A DNA stretch of 39,813 nucleotides from Oscillospiraceae bacterium. GTDB lineage: Bacteria > Bacillota > Clostridia > Oscillospirales > Oscillospiraceae. Numbering within the stretch: position 1 is the first letter of the stretch; each line of letters starts with the position of its first letter. Of the stretch, positions 32,445 to 39,813 are shown in pieces. The stretch lies in contig JAGBIE010000003.1 of NCBI GenBank assembly GCA_017935145.1, forward strand, positions 1 to 39,813, given 5' to 3'. The notes under the pieces are model-generated. The model was not told the DNA's origin. It saw nothing but the letters and a program-made list of their open reading frames with translations, and searched no databases. The position numbers and the translations under genes are program-made.

Positions 32445-34481
32445 TTAGCAGATTCTTGTGCCCACGGGGATGGCGTCATCCACAAAGATGACCTTGCATC
32501 CGCAGGCGTTGTTGGTGCCAGCCAAAAGCATGCCTTGGCTGGTTACGCCCGTAATGCGGGTGGGTTTCAGGTTGGCAACTACGATGATTTTCTTGCCAAG
32601 GAGTTCTTCGCACTTATAATCGTGCTTGATGGAAGAGACAATGACGCGACCTTCCAAACCATCGTCCAAAGTCAGTTTCAGACAGTTGGCGCTCTTGCGG
32701 ATTTCCTGCGCCTTAACAATCTGGCACACACGCAAATCCATCGTGCCAAAGTGGTCGATGGAAATTTCGTCCTTCACAGGCTGGACGGGGTCAGGCTCGC
32801 CATAGACCTTTTCTTCCGCCACTTCTTCCACCACTTCTACCTTGGCTTCTTCTTCCGTCATGGGGTAGGAGAAGTCCAAAAGACCCAAGTAGCGCTCTTT
32901 TTCAATGGCGTAGAGGAACAGATACAGTCTCGGCCCTTTTTCCTTGCCGATGAGCAGGTTATACACATTGCGGAAGAAGGTGCTCTGCAGAGTTTTCAGT
33001 TCCTTAGAGCCTTGCTCCACGCCGTGAACCTTGGCGGGGATGGCATAGATGGCGGTATTGAGCTCTTCCAAAGTGTAGGTGCTGGTGGAGAGATATTCAT
33101 GGAGCAGACGGATTTCTTCCTTCTGCTTGTCATCCAAGGTGTTGTACACTTCCCAGTTGCGCTTCTTGCAGAGGGAATTCACCTGATCGGGGGCGCACTG
33201 CTCCAGCCAGAAACGGGCGCGCTCCAAGCGGTCGGCAAAATCGGCGTATTTGTAAGGTGTGCCGATTTTTTCAAAGACCGTTTCCAGCATTTCCACATTG
33301 AAGTCCACCACAGAGCCCATCTGGACAATGAGGCTCATGGGCACGGGGATGACATCGCGACCCTCTACCTTGCAGTTGTAGAGGATATCCTGCACCATTT
33401 CGTCTGCCGTGCCATCGTTCAGAGCAGTGAGCATGCGGTCAAACTCAAAATACTGTTTGAGAATGCCATCGTCAAAGCAGAAATCAAAGGCGCGGGTGGG
33501 TTCGGTCTTGGAGTAGAGCCACAGGATGATTTCGGGCTGATAGAGCTTCAGGAGCGTGTCGGGAGTCAGGTTCAGACCCGTAGAGCCGGACATTTTGCCC
33601 GTCATACCCTTAATGCCGATGAATTCGTAGCCTTGGAACAAGGGGGCATCGTAGCCGAAAATCTTCTTGGAGATGATTTTGGAGTTGGAGTAAGAGCCAG
33701 TGGGAGCGGCATGGTCTTTGCCACCGGGTTCAAAGTCCACGCCCTCATAGCGCCAACGCATGGGCCAGTCAATCTTCCAGCCCAACTTGCAGTCAGTTTC
33801 CTTGGTGAAGTCGAATTCACCGTGATGACCGCAACGGGTGCAGGTGTAGGTGGCGTGGGTGCAATCTTCGCTGAGGGTTTCGATGGTGGTAAAGTCCGTA
33901 CCGCACTGGGGGCAGAAGATGCTCACGGGGTAGTACTTGGCCTTTTCTTCATCGTGCTGACGCTTTAATTCTTCCTCGGAGAGAGACTTGTCCTTGGTCT
34001 TGAAGGAGTCCAAAATCTCGAAAATTTCTTCTCTCTTGCGGAGGGATTCCATAATGTCCTCACGATATTTGCCATCGCGATACATCTGTGCCTGATAACG
34101 GCAATCCAGAGGGATGCCGAACTTTTCCATGGATGCCAAGAACTCTTCTTCAAAATGCTTGGCGTAGTTTTCGTGGCAACCCCAAGGGTCGGGGATGTCC
34201 ACATAGGGACTGCCGATGTATTTATCGTAACTATCGCCCACCAATTCCCGCACATTTACGGGGATTTTACGGCAACGGTCATACTCGTCCCAAGAGAAGA
34301 GCAAGCGGGCTTTTTTGCCCAGTTTCTGCAGGGCTTTCACCACAAAATAACTGGTAGCCACATCGCGGAAGTTGCCAATGTGGATAGAGCCAGAGGGGCT
34401 GATGCCTGCGGCGCAGACATATTCTTCTTTATCGGGATTGCGGGCGATGACCTCACGGGCAATCTTTTCAGACCAATGCAT
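32445..34481 (-). CDS. lysS: Class I lysyl-tRNA synthetase fused to a C-terminal tRNA-binding domain
   Basis: 678 residues. Attaches lysine to tRNA-Lys. The catalytic Rossmann fold shows GISPSGSIHIGNFRD (HIGH-type motif, HIGN at 34-37), a Cys4 zinc insertion (CPQCG at 190-194 and CTRCG at 214-218), DWPMRWRYEGVDFEPGGKDH and the second signature KMSGS (296-300). This is the class I enzyme found in archaea and a few bacteria and not the class II LysS. From about residue 568 the protein continues into an EMAPII/Trbp111-type domain (GTMDLRVCQIVKAQ, LTLDDG, VVANLKPTRITGVTSQGMLL) usually seen at the end of MetRS. ATG 34481 with AAGGAGGAAA is the start; a longer reading upstream is not supported. Class I enzymes without the added domain are about 520 residues. 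Confidence 0.92.
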   Translation of the reverse strand: MHWSEKIAREVIARNPDKEEYVCAAGISPSGSIHIGNFRDVATSYFVVKALQKLGKKARLLFSWDEYDRCRKIPVNVRELVGDSYDKYIGSPYVDIPDPWGCHENYAKHFEEEFLASMEKFGIPLDCRYQAQMYRDGKYREDIMESLRKREEIFEILDSFKTKDKSLSEEELKRQHDEEKAKYYPVSIFCPQCGTDFTTIETLSEDCTHATYTCTRCGHHGEFDFTKETDCKLGWKIDWPMRWRYEGVDFEPGGKDHAAPTGSYSNSKIISKKIFGYDAPLFQGYEFIGIKGMTGKMSGSTGLNLTPDTLLKLYQPEIILWLYSKTEPTRAFDFCFDDGILKQYFEFDRMLTALNDGTADEMVQDILYNCKVEGRDVIPVPMSLIVQMGSVVDFNVEMLETVFEKIGTPYKYADFADRLERARFWLEQCAPDQVNSLCKKRNWEVYNTLDDKQKEEIRLLHEYLSTSTYTLEELNTAIYAIPAKVHGVEQGSKELKTLQSTFFRNVYNLLIGKEKGPRLYLFLYAIEKERYLGLLDFSYPMTEEEAKVEVVEEVAEEKVYGEPDPVQPVKDEISIDHFGTMDLRVCQIVKAQEIRKSANCLKLTLDDGLEGRVIVSSIKHDYKCEELLGKKIIVVANLKPTRITGVTSQGMLLAGTNNACGCKVIFVDDAIPVGTRIC

Positions 34482-34526
34482 AACGCTTTCCTCCTTAGGA
34501 ACTGCATGTTTCATTCTCAATAGGGC

Positions 34527-34555
34527 ATTATATCCTATTTTTTCCGCCTTGGCAA
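34527..34555 (-). promoter_or_regulatory. SigA-type promoter of lysS
   Basis: On the minus strand TTGCCA (34550-34555), 17 bases, perfect TATAAT (34527-34532). The leader of about 40 bases is too short for a T-box. Confidence 0.8.
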
Positions 34556-34559
34556 GGGA

Positions 34560-34646
34560 TAAGACCCCCTTTTCCTGCGGGAATTTTACACAAAATGCGA
34601 AATTTTTGCATAAAATGGCGCAGAAGGATGAAAAAGGGGGTCTTTC
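34560..34646 (+). repeat. 13-base inverted repeat covering the ribosome site of the next gene
   Basis: AAGACCCCCTTTT (34560-34572) is the exact complement of AAAAGGGGGTCTT (34632-34644), about 60 bases apart. The right arm includes the AAAAAGGGGG ribosome site of the gene at 34648. A smaller palindrome-like segment ATGCGAAATTTTTGCAT lies between the arms. Confidence 0.6.
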
Positions 34647-34647
34647 C

Positions 34648-35019
34648 ATGGAAATTTTGCGGAGTGAGGAGCTTGCCTGCGGGGAAGATTTTCGCGCCGT
34701 GGCGGAGAGAATTTTACAGCGGGGGAAGAAGGACTCTTTCCTTGTGCCTGCCCCCGGTGCTCGCTTTCTCGGAGACAAGAGCGTGGAGGAACTGCTATCT
34801 TTGTGCGTCTTTTTGCGCCAAAACAAGAAACCGTGGGAGCGGTGTTTTGAAGCGGTGGCGGAGCGCTTTCGGGAAATTGCCCACCACAGTGGCACATTTT
34901 TCCCTGTGGAGCGGGAACTTTCTGCCCTAAAAGAAAAACTGCATCGCGGAGAGGATATCACCCCTTACGGGGCAAAACTTTCCGCCCTCATTCTCAAAGA
35001 CCTTATCACAAAACAATAA
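34648..35019 (+). CDS. Hypothetical helical protein, 123 residues
   Basis: A charged, mostly helical cytosolic protein without motifs I recognise: MEILRSEELACGEDFRAVAE, then PGARFLGDKSVEELLSLCVF, WERCFEAVAERFREIAHHSG and a lysine-rich end ALILKDLITKQ. Arrangement of repeated 'AVAER' helices suggests a small helical bundle. ATG 34648 has AAAAAGGGGG eight bases ahead, and this ribosome site can be masked by an inverted repeat. Divergent from lysS; it ends in a shared terminator with the DUF6440 gene. Codon use resembles neighbours, so it is probably a true gene, but function is unknown. Confidence 0.6.
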   Translation: MEILRSEELACGEDFRAVAERILQRGKKDSFLVPAPGARFLGDKSVEELLSLCVFLRQNKKPWERCFEAVAERFREIAHHSGTFFPVERELSALKEKLHRGEDITPYGAKLSALILKDLITKQ

Positions 35020-35048
35020 AAGCACCGCCCTTGAGAGCGGTGCTTTTT
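35018..35048. terminator. Bidirectional terminator of the AAAAGCACC type
   Basis: Stem GCACCGC / GCGGTGC with an eight-base loop, A4 before and T5 after, between two convergent genes. Confidence 0.8.
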
Positions 35049-35049
35049 C

Positions 35050-35250
35050 TTATTCGTTACGGAAACGGGGCAGAGGAGTCACAATGGGGTTTCCGTCTGC
35101 ACCCAAAAGGGGTGTGAGACCGCCTGCATAACCACTGGCGGCAAAGAGATAATTCACGCCGGTCTCTCTGTCCACCAAAATGGAGGTGCCTACCCCTGCG
35201 AAACTGGACTGATTGTAGACCGTTTCGAAGCGCTTTTCTTTCTTCGCCAT
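35050..35250 (-). CDS. DUF6440-family small protein
   Basis: 66 residues: MAKKEKRFETVYNQSSFAG, then VDRETGVNYLFAASGYAGG and LTPLLGADGNPIV. The 'vDreTGVnYLf...GyaGGlTPLl' pattern is that of DUF6440, short proteins widespread in Clostridia and phages, of unknown function. It begins one base after the SPFH gene stop, so it is translationally coupled as the last gene of an nfeD-SPFH operon; a role at the membrane with the SPFH protein is possible but unproven. Confidence 0.8.
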   Translation of the reverse strand: MAKKEKRFETVYNQSSFAGVGTSILVDRETGVNYLFAASGYAGGLTPLLGADGNPIVTPLPRFRNE

Positions 35251-35251
35251 G

Positions 35252-36136
35252 TTATTTCTCCTTCACGCCCTCAACTAACCCTGTGGCCATGCCCACAAGA
35301 CCCTGCATCTCCGAGGGGATGATAATCTTGGTGGCCTGCCCATTGGCGATATTCTGCATGGCTTCAATGGATTTGAGCTTAATCACTTGGTCGTTGGGGC
35401 AGGCTTCGTTGAGGATTTTCAGGGCATCGGCAGTGGCCTTCTGCACAGCAAGGATGGCCTGTGCTTCGCCCTCTGCCTTCAAAATGGCGGCCTGCTTTTC
35501 TGCATCGGCACGGAGGATGGCAGATTCCTTTTCACCCTCAGCAATGAGGATGGCGGACTTCTTCTGACCTTCTGCCTGCAAGATGGCCTGACGGCGGTCG
35601 CGTTCTGCCTTCATCTGCTTTTCCATGGAGGACTGAATGTCCTGAGGAGGCAGAATGTTTTTCAGTTCCACGCGATTGACCTTAATGCCCCAAGGGTCGG
35701 TGACTTCGTCCAAAATGGCACGCATTTTGGTGTTGATGACATCACGGCTGGTGAGGGTCTGGTCCAGTTCCAAATCGCCAATGATATTACGGAGCGTGGT
35801 GGCGGTGAGGGTCTCCATAGCCACCATGGGATATTCCACACCGTAGGTGTAGAGTTTGGGGTCGGTAATCTGGAAATACACCACGGTGTCAATCTGCATG
35901 GTGACATTATCCTTGGTAATCACAGGCTGAGGGGGATAGTCCAAAACCTGCTCCTTGAGGGATACGATTTTCGCCACCCGCTCAATCAGGGGGATTTTCA
36001 CATGGATGCCCACGCCCCACACAGTGGAAAACGCGCCCAAGCGCTCAATGACATAAGCCTTGGCCTGAGGCACCACGCGGATGTTGGCAATGATGAGAAT
36101 AAACAGGACTACAGCAACAGCAATGACAATACCCAT
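35252..36136 (-). CDS. SPFH-domain membrane protein (stomatin/QmcA-like)
   Basis: 294 residues. One N-terminal membrane helix (MGIVIAVAVVLFILIIANI), then the SPFH/band 7 domain (VPQAKAYVIERLGAFSTVW, GIHVKIPLIERVAKIVSLKE, DYPPQPVITKDNVTMQIDTV) and a coiled coil with alternating ILIAEGEKESAILRADAEKQ heptads. Such proteins form large membrane-organising rings, often with FtsH or NfeD. It follows the nfeD gene by 13 bases, the standard pairing. ATG 36136 has AAGGAGG nearby. Confidence 0.92.
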   Translation of the reverse strand: MGIVIAVAVVLFILIIANIRVVPQAKAYVIERLGAFSTVWGVGIHVKIPLIERVAKIVSLKEQVLDYPPQPVITKDNVTMQIDTVVYFQITDPKLYTYGVEYPMVAMETLTATTLRNIIGDLELDQTLTSRDVINTKMRAILDEVTDPWGIKVNRVELKNILPPQDIQSSMEKQMKAERDRRQAILQAEGQKKSAILIAEGEKESAILRADAEKQAAILKAEGEAQAILAVQKATADALKILNEACPNDQVIKLKSIEAMQNIANGQATKIIIPSEMQGLVGMATGLVEGVKEK

Positions 36137-36149
36137 AAATTTTTCCTCC

Positions 36150-36581
36150 TTATACGGCTCTTACAATGACTTTGACACCTTGGATTTCCAAAATTTCCAC
36201 CACGGTGTCTTTTTCGATGATTTCGCCACTTTCACTTCTGGCAGACCAAATGTTGCCCTCCGCTTTCACAGCGCCTGTGGCATTTAGATTATCAATGGTT
36301 TCCACCACAGGAACTTTCTGCCCGATGATGCGGTCAAAATTGGTGGGTGTGATGCGGGGCGAGAGAACCTTTTTGATAAAGGGGCGCAAACACGCCAAAA
36401 GTCCACCCGAAACCACCACAAACAGCACAATCTGCAACCAAAGTTCCGCACCCAACAGCGATGCAATCAGTGCCGCCAGTGCGCCACCCACAAACCACAG
36501 GGAAACTAAGGCAACAGTGCTTGCTTCCACCACGGCAAAGAGCACCACAGCGGCAAACCAAAATATGGTCAATGTGTCCAT
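36150..36581 (-). CDS. NfeD-family membrane protein
   Basis: 143 residues. Three or four N-terminal helices (FWFAAVVLFAVVEASTVALV, FVGGALAALIASLLGAELW, IVLFVVVSGGLLACLRPFI) are followed by a soluble OB-fold domain (GQKVPVVETIDNLNATGAVK, EGNIWSARSESGEIIEKDTV, VEILEIQGVKVIV). This is the short NfeD1b layout, without the ClpP-like protease domain. It partners the SPFH protein directly downstream. AGGAGG precedes ATG 36581. First gene of the operon. Confidence 0.9.
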   Translation of the reverse strand: MDTLTIFWFAAVVLFAVVEASTVALVSLWFVGGALAALIASLLGAELWLQIVLFVVVSGGLLACLRPFIKKVLSPRITPTNFDRIIGQKVPVVETIDNLNATGAVKAEGNIWSARSESGEIIEKDTVVEILEIQGVKVIVRAV

Positions 36582-36670
36582 TGTAACCCCTCCTTACTTG
36601 GGATAAAACCTTGTGTCTATTATACCACAAGCGGGAGTTCTTGTCATTAGGTATTTTTGGCGGAAAAACA

Positions 36671-36699
36671 TTGCGATACGCAGGGTTTTCTGCTATAAT
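36671..36699 (+). promoter_or_regulatory. SigA-type promoter of the methyltransferase-lipid kinase pair
   Basis: TTGCGA (36671-36676), 17 bases, perfect TATAAT (36694-36699), 40 bases before the start codon. Confidence 0.8.
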
Positions 36700-36738
36700 T
36701 ATAATGATTGAGCATTTTTGCGAGAAATAGGAGAATTT

Positions 36739-37851
36739 ATGAATCAGTATACCTTCTGCGCCCCCTGCCTTTTTGGCTTGGAGGGCTTGGTGGGCGAAGA
36801 AGCCCGCCGTCTGGGATTCGAGAATGTTACGGTAGAAGACCGCCGTGTCTTTTTCACGGGGGACGAGCATACTTTGGCCAAAGCAAATCTCTGCCTGCGC
36901 ATGGCGGAGCGGGTCATGGTGCTTATGGGTCGCTTCCCTGTGAAGAGTTTTGAAGATTTGTATCAGGGCGTCAAGGCCATCGCGTGGGGGGATTATATTC
37001 CCAAAGATGGTGTGTTCCCTGTGAAGGGATACAGCCTTGGTAGCGCCCTGCACTCTGTGCCCGACTGTCAGGCCATTGTGAAAAAAGCCACCGTGGACCG
37101 CATGAGCCAAACCTATGGCATCACTTGGTTTCCCGAGACGGGCGCAACCTATCAAATTCGCTTTTCCATTATGAAAGATTTGTGCGAGGTGTTTTTGGAT
37201 ACTTCGGGAGTCAGCCTCCACAAGCGGGGTTGGCGCGCTGTGGGTAACGATGCCCCCATCCACGAGACCATGGCCGCTGCCATGGTGAATCTCTCCCGCT
37301 ATCGGGGTCGGGAGTTCTTTTGGGACCCCTTCTGCGGTAGTGGCACCATCGTCATCGAAGCCGCTTTGGCGGCGCTGAATCGCGCCCCTGGTCTGGACCG
37401 CAGTTTTGGTGCGGAAGCGTGGAGTACCATCGCTCCCAATGTGTGGCAGGAAGAACGCACCGCCGCCATGGATCGGGAATATCGTGGAAACTATGAGATT
37501 TTGGGCAGTGATATTGACCCCCAAAGCCTCAATATTGCCATCGCCAATGCCAAAAAGGCTGGCGTGAGTAAGTATATTTCCTTCCGCGAGGGAGATGCCA
37601 CCAAACTCTCTCTGCCCACGGATAAGGGCATTATCGTCTGCAACCCGCCCTATGGCGAACGCATGGGCGAACAGAACGAAGCCAAGCGTCTGTACCGTGA
37701 CTTGGGCAAGCACCTGCGCTATGCCGATGGCTGGAAGAAATATATCATCTCCTCGGAAGCCGATTTTGAACATTATTTCGGCACACCTGCCACCAAAAAG
37801 CGCAAACTCTACAATGGCCGCTTGCAGTGTAATGTCTATATGTACTACTAA
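36739..37851 (+). CDS. THUMP-domain class I RNA methyltransferase (RlmL N-domain/YpsC type)
   Basis: 370 residues. A THUMP RNA-binding domain (about residues 50-150) precedes an SAM-dependent methyltransferase domain with GSGTIVIEAAL in DPFCGSGTIVIEAAL (motif I), the acidic GSDIDPQ and the catalytic NPPYGERMG. This is the family of 23S rRNA guanine-N2 methyltransferases like the N-terminal half of RlmL. The start ATG 36739 has AGGAG at the usual distance; the upstream in-frame ATG does not. The next gene begins 16 bases after its stop. Confidence 0.92.
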   Translation: MNQYTFCAPCLFGLEGLVGEEARRLGFENVTVEDRRVFFTGDEHTLAKANLCLRMAERVMVLMGRFPVKSFEDLYQGVKAIAWGDYIPKDGVFPVKGYSLGSALHSVPDCQAIVKKATVDRMSQTYGITWFPETGATYQIRFSIMKDLCEVFLDTSGVSLHKRGWRAVGNDAPIHETMAAAMVNLSRYRGREFFWDPFCGSGTIVIEAALAALNRAPGLDRSFGAEAWSTIAPNVWQEERTAAMDREYRGNYEILGSDIDPQSLNIAIANAKKAGVSKYISFREGDATKLSLPTDKGIIVCNPPYGERMGEQNEAKRLYRDLGKHLRYADGWKKYIISSEADFEHYFGTPATKKRKLYNGRLQCNVYMYY

Positions 37852-37867
37852 GGAGTGACGGGAATCC

Positions 37868-38812
37868 ATGAAACATCTGTTTATCATCAATCCTGCCGCT
37901 GGCAAAAAGAATAGTTCCGTGGACTTTGTGAAGAAAATCGCCGCCCTCTGCAAACCCCAAGGGCTGGACTACGATATTAAAGTCTCCGCCTACAAAGGAA
38001 ACTGCACGGAACTGGCTCGTCAGGCCGCCAAAACGGGCAAAGAATATCGCATCTACGCCTGCGGTGGCGATGGCACACTCAACGAAGTGATTAACGGCGT
38101 GGTGGGCTACGATAATGTGGCTGTCACCCATTTCCCTGGTGGCTCGGGTAACGATTTTATCCGCATGTTCGACCATCCTGAGGCTTTTTCTGACCTGTCC
38201 CGCTTATTGGACGCAGACGAGGCTAAGATGGATTTAATCAAGGTGAACGATACCTATGCCATGAACATCTGCTCCATGGGAATTGATGCCCGCATCTGTC
38301 AGGCAATCCCCATCTATAAGCGCTTGCCTGGCTTGGGTGGTTCTGCGGCCTATAATCTCTCCACTGTGGTCAATGTGGTCAAGGGCATCCACCGCCCCTA
38401 TGAGGTGGAAATTGACGGCAAAACCTTGGTGGGCAATCAAACCCTCATCTGCGTGTGCAACGGCCGATTCTATGGCGGTGGGTTCTATCCCGTGCCCGAT
38501 GCCCGACCCGATGACGGTATGCTGGATGTGCTGATCATCCGTGATGTCAGCCGTTTCACTGTGGCAAAAGTGGTGGGCCACTACAAGCATGGGGAATACA
38601 AAAATTATCCCGACCTCATCACCCACTATCGGGTCAAGGAACTCACGGTGCGCTCTTTGAAGGAAGATGTCATTAACGCCGATGGGGAAACCACCTTGGG
38701 AAAAGAAGCCCACTTCTCCGTAGTGCCCTCTGCCATCCGCTATTTCTATCCCAAGGGGCTTACATACAGTGCAGAGCCCGCAAAAACGGAAGAAGAAGCC
38801 GTGCCCGTGTAA
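37868..38812 (+). CDS. Diacylglycerol/lipid kinase family protein
   Basis: 314 residues of the DagK/YegS/BmrU family. MKHLFIINPAAGKKN at the start, the nucleotide-binding ACGGDGTLNEVINGV near residue 60, HFPGGSGNDFIRMF and the C-terminal VINADGE are all present. It phosphorylates diacylglycerol or a similar lipid with ATP at the inner face of the membrane. It forms a short operon with the preceding methyltransferase, behind a GGAGTGACGG site. Confidence 0.92.
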   Translation: MKHLFIINPAAGKKNSSVDFVKKIAALCKPQGLDYDIKVSAYKGNCTELARQAAKTGKEYRIYACGGDGTLNEVINGVVGYDNVAVTHFPGGSGNDFIRMFDHPEAFSDLSRLLDADEAKMDLIKVNDTYAMNICSMGIDARICQAIPIYKRLPGLGGSAAYNLSTVVNVVKGIHRPYEVEIDGKTLVGNQTLICVCNGRFYGGGFYPVPDARPDDGMLDVLIIRDVSRFTVAKVVGHYKHGEYKNYPDLITHYRVKELTVRSLKEDVINADGETTLGKEAHFSVVPSAIRYFYPKGLTYSAEPAKTEEEAVPV

Positions 38813-38861
38813 GGCAAATGTAAATAAATTGCAAAATTTCCAAAAATTGACATTTTACCTC

Positions 38862-38920
38862 TTGCCAAAAAGGGAAGAGTGTATTATGATATCTTAGCAC
38901 TCGGGGCGAAAGAGTGCTAA
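38862..38920 (+). promoter_or_regulatory. groESL promoter with CIRCE (HrcA) operator
   Basis: TTGCCA (38862-38867), 17 bases, TATGAT (38885-38890), followed at once by the CIRCE inverted repeat TTAGCACTC (38894-38902), nine bases, GAGTGCTAA (38912-38920). HrcA binding here blocks transcription at normal temperature. A TTGACA about 15 bases before the -35 box has no matching -10. Confidence 0.95.
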
Positions 38921-38972
38921 AATGACAAAATAAACCCGCAAGGGTAAACAAAGAAAACTTTGGGAGGACTCA

Positions 38973-39248
38973 ATGATGAAACTGAAACCTACTGCCGATT
39001 ATGTGGTACTCAAAGCACTGGAAGCCGAAGAAACCACTGCTTCCGGCCTGATTCTCTCCACCTCCAGCAAGGAAAAATCCGTCATGAGCGAAGTGGTTGC
39101 CGTGGGCGAAGGCAAGCAGGACGTGAAGATGGCGGTCAAGGTGGGCGATAAGGTCATCGCCGCCAAGTTTGCCGGCACAGAAGTGAAGCTGGAAGGCGTG
39201 GACTACGTCATCTGCAAAATGGAAGATATTTTGGCTGTGGTGGAATAA
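38973..39248 (+). CDS. groES: Co-chaperonin GroES
   Basis: 91 residues, the lid of the GroEL folding chamber. Motifs: KLKPTADYVVLKAL, the mobile loop TTASGLILSTSSKEK, VGDKVIAAKFAGTEVKLEG and the end YVICKMEDILAVVE. Two ATG codons in a row (38973 and 38976) follow GGGAGG; the second has the better spacing. Transcribed from the CIRCE-controlled promoter together with groEL. Confidence 0.96.
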   Translation: MMKLKPTADYVVLKALEAEETTASGLILSTSSKEKSVMSEVVAVGEGKQDVKMAVKVGDKVIAAKFAGTEVKLEGVDYVICKMEDILAVVE

Positions 39249-39280
39249 TTCTACCCTACATGCAATAAAGGAGATTTTGA

Positions 39281-39813
<533 letters not shown>

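Noticed and set aside
34482..34560. T-box riboswitch before lysS
   Set aside because: The promoter leaves only about 40 leader bases; no T-box sequence or antiterminator is present.

Overview
The window is a 39.8 kb piece of chromosome from a low-oxygen, spore-forming Gram-positive bacterium of the class Clostridia, most likely an Oscillospirales-type gut lineage. The basis is a biotin-dependent sodium-pump decarboxylase cluster, a SpoIIE sporulation phosphatase, HrcA/CIRCE-controlled groESL, a class I lysyl-tRNA synthetase, a 5S-type decarboxylase alpha subunit, Clostridia-typical DUF6062/DUF6440/TIGR04076 proteins, and codon usage rich in C-ending codons. No rRNA, tRNA, CRISPR array, transposase or phage gene was found. 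Most of the window is core metabolism and housekeeping.

Layout. 1-6.1 kb: the 3' half of an ATP-type PEP carboxykinase, preceded by about 115 bases that read as part of a Lon protease in another frame (probable chimeric join), then a seven-gene sodium-translocating decarboxylase operon with one carboxyltransferase and two sets of gamma-like, biotin-carrier and beta subunits. 6.1-10.0 kb: a DUF6062 protein diverging from an Fe-S/sulfur-relay operon (Rrf2 regulator, cysteine desulfurase, IscU scaffold, MnmA thiouridylase). 10.0-12.3 kb: an OPT-family transporter coupled to a PqqD-like protein. 12.3-13.4 kb: an AT-richer divergent two-gene cassette (membrane zinc-ribbon protein and XRE regulator) bounded by two copies of one terminator hairpin. 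13.4-16.4 kb: ECF sigma with a probable anti-sigma partner, and a PfkB sugar kinase. 16.4-18.8 kb: a 480-base regulatory region and two sugar-ABC permeases without binding protein or ATPase. 18.9-24.6 kb: an aminotransferase, secA and a coupled orphan peptide-binding lipoprotein. 24.6-28.3 kb: spoIIE, a CYTH phosphohydrolase, a TIGR04076 protein and a second zinc-ribbon membrane gene bounded by paired terminators. 28.3-31 kb: rpsO-pnp with a long leader hairpin. 31-35 kb: an AspT/YidE-type transporter, class I LysRS fused to a tRNA-binding domain, and an unknown small protein. 35-39.8 kb: nfeD-SPFH-DUF6440, a THUMP methyltransferase with a lipid kinase, and groES-groEL (cut by the window end).

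How the genes work together. PEP carboxykinase and the decarboxylase meet at oxaloacetate and could couple fermentation to a sodium gradient. IscS would feed sulfur both to IscU and to MnmA under Rrf2 control. The most unusual structural signal is that two separate zinc-ribbon membrane-protein loci, each lying between ordinary genes, are both bracketed by duplicated terminator hairpins with identical stems but reverse-complemented (or nearly so) loops. The other notable points are the doubled sodium-pump module, the LysRS fusion and the pnp leader hairpin. I see no clear new defence or biosynthetic system.
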